NCBI GenBank assembly: GCA_937923225.1
Contig: CALAKR010000012.1
Coordinates: 1-5,247, forward strand
Direction: 5' to 3'
Length of the DNA: 5,247 nucleotides
Source: an uncultured Aquabacterium sp.
Lineage (GTDB): Bacteria > Pseudomonadota > Gammaproteobacteria > Burkholderiales > Burkholderiaceae_C
The notes below the pieces were generated by a model. That model was not told where the DNA came from. It was given only the letters and a program-made list of their open reading frames with translations, and made no database searches. This document shows, in pieces, positions 1-5,247 of this stretch. The stretch's first letter is position 1, and every line of letters starts with the position of its first letter. The translations under genes were made by a program, and so were the position numbers.

Positions 1-1
1 T

Positions 2-91
2 TTCAGCGTGGCCTTCGACAATCTTCTGAACTTCATCGCTGGCACGCCCAGCAACATCGTCAATCCAGAGGCCTTGCGCGTTCAGCATTGA
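2..91 (+). CDS. D-2-hydroxyacid dehydrogenase, C-terminal fragment
   Basis: The frame is open from the left edge and ends with TGA at 89-91, giving 29 residues that end NPEALRVQH. The pattern 'FDNLLNFIAGTPSNIVNPEAL' is typical of the last helix and tail of D-isomer-specific 2-hydroxyacid dehydrogenases (glycerate, hydroxypyruvate, glyoxylate or phosphoglycerate type). In these enzymes a conserved Asn-Leu pair is followed by a short G-x-P loop and an 'NPEAL'-like end. The catalytic Arg, Glu and His and the Rossmann glycine motif would lie upstream, outside the window, so substrate and exact subfamily cannot be named. The next gene starts 12 bases after the stop on the same strand, so the two are probably co-transcribed. 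The family call rests on a short tail only and is moderately secure. Confidence 0.68.
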   Translation, partial: FSVAFDNLLNFIAGTPSNIVNPEALRVQH

Positions 92-103
92 GCGTGGCAG
101 GCC

Positions 104-1306
104 ATGGAAGCTGAACGTTCGCTGCCCAGGCAGCACCTGAGGTCTGCGCAGTGGGCGCTGCTGCTGGGTAATTTCGTCATCGGTTGCGGGGTGATGGTGG
201 TGGGCGGCACGCTCAACGACCTCACCCGCTCGCTGCACATCAGCGTGACCGAGGGCGGACACCTGATCGCCATCGCGGCGGTGATGATGGGCGTGGGCGC
301 GCCGGTGCTGGCCACCATCGTGTCCGGCATCGACCGGCGCAAGCTGCTGACGCTGGCCATGCTGTGGTACGCCCTGGGGCACGCGCTGTGCGCCCTGGCC
401 CCCAGCTATGAGTGGCTCTGGCCGGTTCGGGCGCTGACTGTGCTGTCGGCCGCGGTGTTCACGCCGCAGGCCGCAGCCGCCATGGGCTTCATGAGCACGC
501 CGGCCCATCGGGGACGTGCCATCACTTTTGTGTTCATGGGCTGGTCGGTCGCCTCGGTGGCCGGCATGCCGATGGCCGCCTGGGTGGGCGAACGGCTGGG
601 GTGGCGCGTGGCCATGGGCCTGGTGGCCGTGGGTGGGCTGGTGGCCGCGGCCATGGTTCACCGCAGCATGCCCAAAGGCATCCGCCCGCCCGCGTTGTCG
701 CTGCGGGCCTGGCGCAAGGTGCTGCAATCGCCCCTGCTGATGGCGGTGGTACTGGTCACGGCCTTCCAGAGCGCGGGGCAGTTCACCGTGCTGGCCTATG
801 CGGCGCCGTACTTCAAGAACGGCTTTGGCGCCAACCCGGAGCAGATCAGCCTGATGTTCGCCTACTTCGGTGGGCTGGCGCTGGCCGGCAATCTGGTGCT
901 CAACCGGGTGGTGGACAGCTTTGGCGCGGCCCGGGCCGTCACGATCACGTTGAGCCTGATGGCCTTTAGCCTGCTGATCTGGCCGCTGGCCACCACCCTG
1001 CCCCTGCTGGCGCTGGTCTTCCTGCCCTGGGCCATCAGTGGTTTTGCCACCAACTCGGGGCAGCAGGCACGGCTGGGTGGCTTGTCGCCACGGCTGGCAC
1101 CGGCCCTGATGGCGCTGAACACCTCAGGCATCTACCTGGGGCATGCGGTGGGCGCCTCGGGCGGCGGCTGGGTGCTGGACCACGCCGGTGGCTACGGCAA
1201 CCTGCACTGGCTGGGGCTGATGTGGATGCTGGTGGCCTGGGGGCTGAGCCATTGGGCTCAGCGCGAACAGGCCCGGCGGGATGCGCGGGGCGTTGCCCCC
1301 GGCTGA
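104..1306 (+). CDS. MFS transporter, DHA1/AraJ-like efflux permease
   Basis: This 400-residue integral membrane protein matches the usual length and layout of a 12-helix major facilitator superfamily carrier. Hydrophobic segments lie near residues 17-38, 52-74, 81-100, 104-128, 140-161, 167-186, 211-233, 246-265, 277-295, 298-316, 335-356 and 367-384, with a basic cytoplasmic linker at 187-208. The 2-3 loop carries SGIDRRK (74-80), a degenerate form of the MFS motif A. Helix 5 carries G-x-P followed by ERLGWR (154-168), the antiporter-type motif common in AraJ/CmlA-like DHA1 exporters. A second motif-A-like loop, NRVVDSFGAARA, lies at 267-278. These features suggest proton-coupled export of a small molecule such as a drug, sugar or metabolite; the substrate cannot be read from sequence. 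The ATG at 104 is the first in frame, with only a weak GGCAGG-type ribosome site. It follows the dehydrogenase by 12 bases, so the pair may be one operon. Its stop lies 9 bases from the convergent rlmB stop. Confidence 0.9.
   Translation: MEAERSLPRQHLRSAQWALLLGNFVIGCGVMVVGGTLNDLTRSLHISVTEGGHLIAIAAVMMGVGAPVLATIVSGIDRRKLLTLAMLWYALGHALCALAPSYEWLWPVRALTVLSAAVFTPQAAAAMGFMSTPAHRGRAITFVFMGWSVASVAGMPMAAWVGERLGWRVAMGLVAVGGLVAAAMVHRSMPKGIRPPALSLRAWRKVLQSPLLMAVVLVTAFQSAGQFTVLAYAAPYFKNGFGANPEQISLMFAYFGGLALAGNLVLNRVVDSFGAARAVTITLSLMAFSLLIWPLATTLPLLALVFLPWAISGFATNSGQQARLGGLSPRLAPALMALNTSGIYLGHAVGASGGGWVLDHAGGYGNLHWLGLMWMLVAWGLSHWAQREQARRDARGVAPG
1243..1262. repeat. Perfect 8-bp inverted repeat at the MFS/rlmB tail-to-tail junction
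   Basis: GCTGAGCC (1243-1250) and GGCTCAGC (1255-1262) are perfect complements around an ATTG loop. The hairpin sits inside the last 20 or so codons of the MFS gene, about 40 bases before its stop and about 55 bases beyond the rlmB stop. It is GC-rich and would form in either transcript. No T-run follows on either strand, so it is not a canonical intrinsic terminator. It could help end or stabilise the two converging transcripts, which have no other hairpin in the 9-base gap. It may also be a chance product of the coding sequence. Confidence 0.35.
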
Positions 1307-1315
1307 TTGCCCCCT

Positions 1316-2053
1316 TCAGAACCCGCGCTGGCGTCGCGCCTCGTACAGGCCGACGGCGCTGGCCACGGACACATTGAGGCTTTCCACGGCGCCCATCATC
1401 GGGATGCTGACCAGTTCGTCGCAGTGCTTGCGCGTGAGCTGGCGCATGCCGCTGCCCTCGGCACCCAGCACCAGGGCCGTGGGGCGCTTGAAATCAGCCT
1501 GGTACAGGTTGCCAGGTGCGTCATCAGAAGTGCCGACCACCCAGATGTCCCGCTCCTTGAGCTCGTTCAAGGTGCGCGCCAGATTGGTCACCATGAAGTA
1601 AGGCACCGTTTCGGCCGCGCCGCTGGCCACCTTGGCCACGGTGGCATTCACGCCCACGGCGTGGTCCTTGGGGGCGATCACGGCATGGACACCAGCACCA
1701 TCGGCCACGCGCAGGCAGGCGCCCAGGTTGTGCGGGTCGGTCACGCCGTCCAGCACCAGCAGCAGGGGCGGCTCGCTGCCCAGCTCGTCGAGCAGGTCAT
1801 CGATGGAGCGGGCCTGGCTGAGCGCTTCGACCCGGGCTGCGACGCCTTGGTGACGGTGGGTGCCACAGAGCTTCTGCAGGCGGTCGTCGTCGACCTCGAT
1901 GGGCTCCAGCCCGGCTTCCTCGGCCTTGGCCAGGAACTGACGCATGCGCTGGTCACGGCGGGTGGCATCCACGTACAGCTCGCGGATGGATTTGGGCGCG
2001 ACCTTCAGGCGCACGGACACGGCATGGAAGCCGAACAGCAGTTTCAGACTCAT
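1316..2053 (-). CDS. rlmB: 23S rRNA (guanosine-2251-2'-O)-methyltransferase RlmB
   Basis: This is a SpoU/TrmH-family (SPOUT) methyltransferase of 245 residues, the normal length for RlmB. RlmB uses S-adenosylmethionine to methylate the 2'-O of G2251 in the peptidyl-transferase P-loop of 23S rRNA. An N-terminal substrate-binding domain (1-75, starting LLFGFHAV and ending [11 protein letters not shown]) is followed by the knotted catalytic domain. Motif 1 is [19 protein letters not shown] (101-119) with Asn109 and Arg115. Motif 2 is LGAEGSGMR (196-204) with Glu199. Motif 3 is [16 protein letters not shown] (217-232) with Ser225 and Asn227. All expected catalytic and cofactor-pocket residues are present. 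The frame is open 23 codons further upstream, but the ATG at 2053 starts the conserved 'LLFGFHAV' block. It has AGGA about 10 bases upstream and avoids overlapping the preceding gene. That gene, mgtC-like, ends 37 bases upstream on the same strand. In E. coli rlmB follows rnr (RNase R); no rnr is adjacent on the visible side. Confidence 0.95.
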   Translation of the reverse strand: MSLKLLFGFHAVSVRLKVAPKSIRELYVDATRRDQRMRQFLAKAEEAGLEPIEVDDDRLQKLCGTHRHQGVAARVEALSQARSIDDLLDELGSEPPLLLVLDGVTDPHNLGACLRVADGAGVHAVIAPKDHAVGVNATVAKVASGAAETVPYFMVTNLARTLNELKERDIWVVGTSDDAPGNLYQADFKRPTALVLGAEGSGMRQLTRKHCDELVSIPMMGAVESLNVSVASAVGLYEARRQRGF

Positions 2054-2090
2054 GGGGCGGCATCCTACACGGGTGGCGGGGCCTGCAGCG

Positions 2091-2798
2091 TCAGTCGCCC
2101 GTGGGCGAGATGCGGAATTCAAGCACGTCAGCCCGCCCCAGCAATGTTGTCGACAGCAGCCGCAGGTTGTCTGCCTTGACGGTGCGCAGCATCATCCGGT
2201 ACTCAAACGCCTGGTCATCGGCATCGAGCCGATAGGCCAGGTTGGCCATGCTGAAGCCGTGCTCGCGCAGCAAGGCCCGCAGGGCGGGCTCCTCCACCAC
2301 GGCATCACGCCGAAAGCGGATCACCAGTTGCGCGAAGCGGTTGGTGGGCATCAGCATTTCGATGCGGCGAAACAGCCCCAGCACGCCCAGGGTGAGCAAG
2401 GTGGCCGTGCCCGCCGCGAAATACAGCCCGATGCCGATCAGCACGCCGATGGCGGCCGTGATCCAGATGGAGGCCGCGGTGGTCAGGCCCCGGACGGACA
2501 GCCCTTCCTTGAATATCACGCCCGCCCCCAGGAAGCCGATGCCGGTCATGATGCCTTGGGCCATTCGGGTGGGGTCAATGCGCACGACATCGCCGGTACC
2601 CGAAGGGAACCACTGGTGCTGGTAGAGGGACACCAGCATCAGCAGGCTCGACGCCATGCACACCAGGGTGTGGGTTCGAAAGCCCGCGGGGCGGCCGTGG
2701 TAGCTGCGCTCCAGTCCGATCAACCCGCCGGCCAACACCGCGCCCAGCAGGTGCAGCAGTTGATCGATCAAGAGTTGGTCGATGAACAGGCGATCCAT
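2091..2798 (-). CDS. MgtC/SapB family membrane protein
   Basis: The 235-residue product has the MgtC/SapB N-terminal membrane domain. Signature segments are [20 protein letters not shown] (24-43) and [20 protein letters not shown] (81-100), followed by [19 protein letters not shown] (104-122). Hydrophobic helices lie near 11-29, 43-58, 80-97, 106-126 and 129-143. A soluble cytoplasmic C-terminal region (about 150-232) has the predicted alpha/beta, ACT-like character of longer MgtC proteins. In pathogens MgtC supports growth at low Mg2+ and survival in macrophages and can inhibit F1Fo ATP synthase; in environmental bacteria the role is usually unknown. I chose ATG 2798. A GTG two codons upstream (2804) is in frame, but it lies inside a strong stem-loop and neither start has a good Shine-Dalgarno. 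The gene is 50 bases downstream of the ABC ATPase and 37 bases upstream of rlmB, so it may be the middle gene of a transcript. No Mg2+-transporter gene (mgtA/B) is next to it. Confidence 0.9.
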   Translation of the reverse strand: MDRLFIDQLLIDQLLHLLGAVLAGGLIGLERSYHGRPAGFRTHTLVCMASSLLMLVSLYQHQWFPSGTGDVVRIDPTRMAQGIMTGIGFLGAGVIFKEGLSVRGLTTAASIWITAAIGVLIGIGLYFAAGTATLLTLGVLGLFRRIEMLMPTNRFAQLVIRFRRDAVVEEPALRALLREHGFSMANLAYRLDADDQAFEYRMMLRTVKADNLRLLSTTLLGRADVLEFRISPTGD

Positions 2799-2800
2799 GG

Positions 2801-2832
2801 GCACAGCTTAGCCCACCGCGGGCAGGCTGTGC
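2801..2832 (-). promoter_or_regulatory. Stem-loop abutting the mgtC-like start codon
   Basis: GCACAGC (2801-2807) pairs with GCTGTGC (2826-2832). Inside it GCCC (2811-2814) pairs with GGGC (2820-2823), leaving a 5-base loop and a small internal bulge (TTA opposite AG). In the minus-strand mRNA the structure ends two bases before the AUG at 2798. It contains the alternative GUG start and the only G-rich, ribosome-site-like bases. No U-run follows, so it does not look like a terminator for the upstream ABC gene. A translation-controlling hairpin is the simplest reading. Function is inferred; the base pairing is directly visible. Confidence 0.5.
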
Positions 2833-2848
2833 AGGGGGAAACGCTTGT

Positions 2849-3571
2849 TCAGGCCAGGGCGCTCACCATCTCGCTAAGGCGGCCTGCCTCGATGCGCACA
2901 AGCCGCTCGCAGCGCTGTGCCAGGCCCATGTCGTGGGTGACCAACACCAGGGCCGTGCCGGCCTCGCGGTTGAGCTCGAACATCAGTTCGATGATCGACT
3001 GGCCCGTGGCGTGGTCCAGGCTGCCCGTGGGCTCGTCAGCCATCAGGATGTCGGGCTTCATCACGAAGGCCCGCGCCAGGGCTACCCGCTGTTGCTCACC
3101 GCCCGACAGCAGGGCCGGCTTGTGCTCCAGCCGCTTGGACAGGCCCACCCGGGCCAGCATGTCAGACGCCAGCTGGCGCGCCTGGCGTTCGCCCCGCAGC
3201 TCCAGCGGCAGCATCACGTTCTCCAGCGCGGTAAGGTGGCCGATGAGCTGGAAGTTCTGGAACACGAAACCGACGTGGCGGGCCCGGTGGGCAGCGCGCT
3301 GGTCTTCGTTCATCGAGAACAGATCCTGCCCTGACAGCACCACACTGCCGTGCGAGGGTGTGTCCAGCCCGGCCAGCAGGGAGAGCAAGGTGCTCTTGCC
3401 CGAGCCCGATGCCCCCACCACCGCCAAGGATTGCCCGGAGGCCAGTTCGAAGTTCACCTCCTGCAAAATGGTCAGTGCGCCGCTGCTGTCCTGCACGGTC
3501 TTGTCCAGGCCTTGAACTTTCAGGATGGCGGCGGCCTCTGTCGAGGCATTGTTGTTGCGAACCACGGTCAT
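2849..3571 (-). CDS. ABC transporter ATP-binding protein, LolD/YbbA-like
   Basis: This is a 240-residue stand-alone nucleotide-binding subunit. All ABC motifs are intact: Walker A GASGSGKST (53-61), Q-loop Gln105 in FVFQNFQL, signature LSGGEQQR (155-162), Walker B ILMADEP with catalytic Glu180, D-loop SLD (184-186) and switch His213. The sequence 'RHVGFVFQNFQLIGHLTALENVMLPLEL' is characteristic of the LolD/MacB/YbbA (MacB-type) group, which works with FtsX-like permeases in lipoprotein release, efflux or envelope functions. It is divergent from the tesA-like gene, as ybbA is in E. coli, which favours a YbbA-type assignment over LolD. The usual permease partner (YbbP-like) is not downstream; an MgtC-family gene follows instead. 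ATG 3571 is the only reasonable start: the frame is open much further upstream, but that would run across tesA. No clear Shine-Dalgarno precedes it, so it could be leaderless or weakly initiated. Confidence 0.92.
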   Translation of the reverse strand: MTVVRNNNASTEAAAILKVQGLDKTVQDSSGALTILQEVNFELASGQSLAVVGASGSGKSTLLSLLAGLDTPSHGSVVLSGQDLFSMNEDQRAAHRARHVGFVFQNFQLIGHLTALENVMLPLELRGERQARQLASDMLARVGLSKRLEHKPALLSGGEQQRVALARAFVMKPDILMADEPTGSLDHATGQSIIELMFELNREAGTALVLVTHDMGLAQRCERLVRIEAGRLSEMVSALA

Positions 3572-3674
3572 GCGGATGAACAGTTGGATGAATCTGAAGC
3601 GGCGCGCCAGGCGCCACGCTATGCACGCTAGACACTCTAAAGGATGGCCAACATCCCCGGGGGATACCGCCCTT
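3572..3674. promoter_or_regulatory. Divergent intergenic region between ABC ATPase and tesA
   Basis: About 100 bases separate the ABC start from the preferred tesA start, so promoters for both genes should lie here. No convincing -35/-10 pair is visible on either strand. What is visible is inverted-repeat structure: GGCGC/GCGCC at 3601-3615 with a 5-base spacer, GGATG/CATCC at 3642-3656 with a 5-base spacer, and ATCCCC/GGGGAT at 3653-3665 around one G. The last two share bases and cannot form together in RNA. The right arm of the last one supplies the G-rich stretch used as the tesA ribosome site. Regulatory meaning is inferred. Confidence 0.35.
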
Positions 3675-4358
3675 GTGCAGAGTCCTGCCAGGCGCGAATG
3701 GTTCAGTGGCGCAGCGCACCGGGCCACAGCGCTGGCCTGTGCGCTCGCCCTGCCCTCGGCCAGTTGGGCTGCCCCCGCCAAATCCAAGCCCACCAAAGGC
3801 CCGGCAACGATCCTGATCGTGGGCGACAGTCTGTCGGCCGAGTACGGCCTCGTGCGGGGCAGCGGCTGGGTCGCCCTGCTGGAAAAGCGCCTGGCTGCCG
3901 GCTCTGGCACCCAGGCCAAGGTGGTCAACGCCAGCATCAGCGGCGACACCACATCGGGCGGCGCCGCACGCCTGCCCGCCCTGCTCAAGACGCATCAGCC
4001 CACCCACGTAGTGATCGAGCTAGGGGGCAACGACGCGCTGCGCGGCCTGCCGCTCAAGGCCACGCGCGAGACGCTGGACGCGATGGTGCGCTCGTGCCAG
4101 GCCATCGGCGCGAAGGTGGTGCTGGTGGGCATGATGATGCCGCCCAACTTCGGGCGGCGCTATGCCGAGGATTTCGCCGCCATATTCCCGGCGGTGGCAT
4201 CTGCGCGCTCGGTGCCCGTGGTGCCCTTCTTCCTGAAGGGCGTGGCCGATCGCCCCGACGCCCGGGACTGGTTCCAGCCCGACGGCATCCATCCGCTGGC
4301 CAAGGCCCACCCGGTGATGCTGGACAACGTCTGGCCGGTACTGGCGCCGCTGCTCTGA
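3675..4358 (+). CDS. tesA: TesA-like periplasmic SGNH hydrolase (arylesterase / lysophospholipase / thioesterase I)
   Basis: This is a secreted GDSL/SGNH-family serine esterase like E. coli TesA, which hydrolyses acyl-CoA thioesters, lysophospholipids and aryl esters in the periplasm. From the GTG at 3675 it has 227 residues. An N-terminal signal peptide has Arg6-Arg7, a hydrophobic core at 17-27, and a likely cleavage after Ala32 (SWA/AP). Block I is GDSLSAEYGL with nucleophile Ser52. Block II glycine is Gly90 (SISGDTTSGG). Block III is GGND with Asn119. Block V is DGIHP with Asp203 and His206. All four catalytic blocks are present. The GTG gives a normal-length signal peptide and has GGGGGA 10 bases upstream. 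An in-frame ATG at 3621 would give 245 residues with an unusually long N-region and a weaker ribosome site, so the start is uncertain. It is divergent from the ABC ATPase, as in E. coli tesA/ybbA, and converges on phaR with 37 bases between stops. Confidence 0.9.
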   Translation: MQSPARREWFSGAAHRATALACALALPSASWAAPAKSKPTKGPATILIVGDSLSAEYGLVRGSGWVALLEKRLAAGSGTQAKVVNASISGDTTSGGAARLPALLKTHQPTHVVIELGGNDALRGLPLKATRETLDAMVRSCQAIGAKVVLVGMMMPPNFGRRYAEDFAAIFPAVASARSVPVVPFFLKGVADRPDARDWFQPDGIHPLAKAHPVMLDNVWPVLAPLL

Positions 4359-4395
4359 CCGCTGCACGGACCCATCGCCGGGGCCCCGCTGCGCC

Positions 4396-4953
4396 TTACT
4401 TTTTGGGCTGAATCGCGCCCATCAGGGTCTCGGCCTGCTTGGCCATCTGCTCCTGCATCTGCGTGAACATCTGGCTTGATTGCTCCATGTAGCTTGTCAT
4501 GAAGCTCTGCATGGGGTTGGGCAGGTTGACCACGGAGTTTTCGGTCAGGCGCGACTGCAGGTCAATGAAGCTCTGGATGTTCTTTTCCAGGTAGTTGCCC
4601 ATCACGCCCTGCATGGTGTGCCCGTAGAAGCGGATGATCTGCGCCAGGGCCTGGGTGGAGAACATCGGCACGCCGCCGGTTTCTTCTTCCAGGATGATTT
4701 GCAGCAGGATGCTGCGGGTGAGGTCCTCGCCCGTCTTGGCATCGACCACGATGAACTGCTCCACCGCCATCACCATGTCCTTGACATCGGCGAGCGTGAT
4801 GTAGCTGCTGGTCTGCGTGTCGTACAGGCGCCGGTTGGGGTACTTCTTGATGGTGCGCAAGCCGGACGGTGGCGCACCGCCTTCACCAGGCGCGGCCTCT
4901 GGGGCGCCCTCGGCCGAGGCGGCAGGTCGACGTGTCCGGGGATTCATGCTCAT
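4396..4953 (-). CDS. phaR: Polyhydroxyalkanoate synthesis repressor PhaR
   Basis: This 185-residue protein carries the two PHB-accumulation regulator domains. The N-terminal DNA-binding domain begins IKKYPNRRLYDTQTSSYITL (35-54) and continues to about residue 93; this is the diagnostic PhaR block. The C-terminal domain (about 100-140, IIRFYGHTMQGVMGNYLEKN) is followed by a Met/Gln-rich helical tail (148-180), probably involved in oligomerisation or granule binding. PhaR represses phasin (phaP) and often its own gene, and is released when it binds PHA granules. Residues 4-31 form an Ala/Pro/Gly/Glu-rich, probably disordered extension ahead of the conserved block. ATG 4953 is preferred over ATG 4947 because GGAG lies 6 bases before it. 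No phaC, phaA, phaB or phaP gene is visible nearby, so its targets are presumably elsewhere. Its stop faces the tesA stop across 37 bases with no clear terminator. Confidence 0.95.
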   Translation of the reverse strand: MSMNPRTRRPAASAEGAPEAAPGEGGAPPSGLRTIKKYPNRRLYDTQTSSYITLADVKDMVMAVEQFIVVDAKTGEDLTRSILLQIILEEETGGVPMFSTQALAQIIRFYGHTMQGVMGNYLEKNIQSFIDLQSRLTENSVVNLPNPMQSFMTSYMEQSSQMFTQMQEQMAKQAETLMGAIQPKK

Positions 4954-4961
4954 CAGCGACT

Positions 4962-5026
4962 CCAGAAGATCTGGCCCATTGTAGGCATATCACGCCAGGC
5001 CACCAGCCTTTGATGCAGATCGTGCA
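4962..5026 (-). promoter_or_regulatory. Putative phaR promoter and operator-like dyads
   Basis: Reading the minus strand, TACAAT (4983-4978) matches five of six bases of the sigma-70 -10 box and would give a short leader of about 17 bases. No good -35 box is seen 16-18 bases upstream, which suggests activation or a weak promoter. Between the -10 and the start codon, CCAGA/TCTGG (4962-4966 and 4970-4974) forms a dyad that overlaps the GGAG ribosome site. Upstream, two TGCA tetramers (5014-5017 and 5023-5026) are separated by GATCG; TGC/GCA-rich elements have been reported for PhaR in other bacteria. This makes autoregulation plausible but not shown. Confidence 0.35.
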
Positions 5027-5045
5027 CGCCGGCCCGGCGCAAAGA

Positions 5046-5071
5046 GGACAAGCGTCTGGACAAGCGGACAA
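5046..5071 (+). repeat. GGACAAGCG direct repeats upstream of the secreted protein gene
   Basis: The 9-mer GGACAAGCG occurs at 5046-5054 and again, identically, at 5058-5066, a 12-base period. A third partial copy, GGACAA, begins at 5066 and overlaps the last base of the second. The array sits about 77-102 bases before the ATG at 5148, where an activator would bind. Nothing similar appears in the neighbouring intergenic regions. It is a candidate iterated binding site, for example for a response regulator, which is an inference from spacing and position only. Confidence 0.45.
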
Positions 5072-5147
5072 CTTGCTTCAGCGATGGAACCAAGTCAGGA
5101 TGGGGCCCTCACACCGGGTTCATGTCACCTGAAGAAATGGCGAAATC

Positions 5148-5247
5148 ATGAAATCCCTGCGTCACCCGATCACCACCCTGGCCAGCGTGGCCGCCTTGTG
5201 CCTGGGCGCCTCTGTGGCCCAAGCCCAGTACGTGGGCCCGTCGACCA
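5148..5247 (+). CDS. Secreted protein, start only; possible YgiW/NirD-family stress protein
   Basis: Thirty-three codons are visible before the window ends. They encode a clear Sec signal peptide: Lys2 and Arg5, a hydrophobic core at about 8-23, and an AQA cleavage site after residue 26. The mature protein would begin QYVGPST. That opening resembles the Y/F-x-GPS start of mature YgiW/YdeI (NirD/OB-fold, BOF) periplasmic stress proteins, which are small and about 110-130 residues long. The match is only a handful of residues, so the family call is tentative; 'exported protein' is firm. The ribosome site before the ATG is weak. The gene is divergent from phaR, with a 194-base intergenic region holding the GGACAAGCG direct repeats. 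YgiW-type genes often sit beside two-component systems of the QseBC/PmrAB class; whether one follows here cannot be seen. Confidence 0.6.
   Translation, partial: MKSLRHPITTLASVAALCLGASVAQAQYVGPST

Noticed and set aside
1307..2179. A 290-codon plus-strand frame opposite rlmB
   Set aside because: It is antisense to rlmB, which has all SpoU motifs. The translation is His/Gly/Gln-rich without family character, typical of a high-GC shadow frame.
1944..3515. A 523-codon open frame on the plus strand, antisense to parts of rlmB, the mgtC-like gene and the ABC ATPase
   Set aside because: It is the complementary shadow of three well-supported genes in high-GC DNA. The translation is Arg/Ser/Gln-rich with no domain, and it runs across unrelated gene boundaries.
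3735..3750. Possible lipobox (ALAC) in the TesA signal peptide
   Set aside because: The residues before the Cys do not fit a lipobox (Leu at -2), the Cys lies within the hydrophobic core, and a normal SWA/AP signal peptidase I site follows.
3678..3988. N-terminal extension of the ABC ATPase to an upstream ATG at 3988
   Set aside because: The extra residues lack homology-like character and lie antisense to the tesA catalytic region; the ATG at 3571 gives the normal family length.
4379..4388. CGGGGCCCCG palindrome between tesA and phaR as a bidirectional terminator
   Set aside because: The palindrome has no loop and no T-run follows on either side; only a short AAAAA on the phaR coding side is nearby.
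3644..4411. A 255-codon plus-strand frame overlapping tesA in another phase, with AAAGG directly before its ATG
   Set aside because: The translation is Arg/Gly/Ala/Gln-rich and covers the catalytic blocks of tesA in the wrong frame. The ribosome-site-like bases touch the ATG and leave no spacing.
5122..5151. A 9-codon leader-type ORF (MSPEEMAKS) whose TGA overlaps the ATG at 5148
   Set aside because: The ATGA overlap suggests translational coupling, but the ATG at 5122 has no ribosome site and the peptide shows no regulatory codon run, so chance is more likely.

Overview
The window is high-GC, gene-dense bacterial chromosome. The gene set points to a betaproteobacterium, most likely order Burkholderiales: a PhaR-type polyhydroxyalkanoate regulator with a Met/Gln-rich tail, a TesA-like periplasmic esterase divergent from a LolD/YbbA-type ATPase, and RlmB with MgtC/SapB. 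This assignment is inferred from protein character and base composition, not from a database search. I see no insertion sequence, CRISPR array, tRNA, rRNA or phage gene. All six complete genes belong to recognisable families with their key motifs intact.

Layout. Bases 2-91 (+) are the last 29 codons of what looks like a D-2-hydroxyacid dehydrogenase. Twelve bases later comes a 400-residue MFS transporter (104-1306, +), probably in the same transcript. It meets rlmB (1316-2053, -) tail to tail with only 9 bases between the stops. Reading leftward on the minus strand, an ABC ATPase (3571-2849), an MgtC/SapB membrane protein (2798-2091) and rlmB (2053-1316) form a co-directional run with gaps of 50 and 37 bases, so they may be co-transcribed. 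A tesA-like SGNH hydrolase (about 3675-4358, +) diverges from the ATPase. It converges on phaR (4953-4396, -). After a 194-base intergenic region, a secreted protein starts at 5148 (+) and runs off the window; only its signal peptide and a YgiW/NirD-like first motif are visible.

How the genes relate. These are mostly independent housekeeping or accessory functions: efflux, 23S rRNA methylation, a membrane protein linked to Mg2+ and acid stress, lysophospholipase/esterase activity, PHA granule regulation and envelope stress. The one clear functional pairing is the ATPase divergent from tesA. It resembles the E. coli ybbA/tesA arrangement, but here the permease gene is missing.

The less ordinary signals are non-coding. 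They are a stem-loop that ends two bases before the mgtC start codon, a set of GGACAAGCG direct repeats upstream of the last gene, a promoter-proximal dyad in front of phaR, and two overlapping inverted repeats in the tesA leader. I found no convincing evidence of a new multi-gene system.
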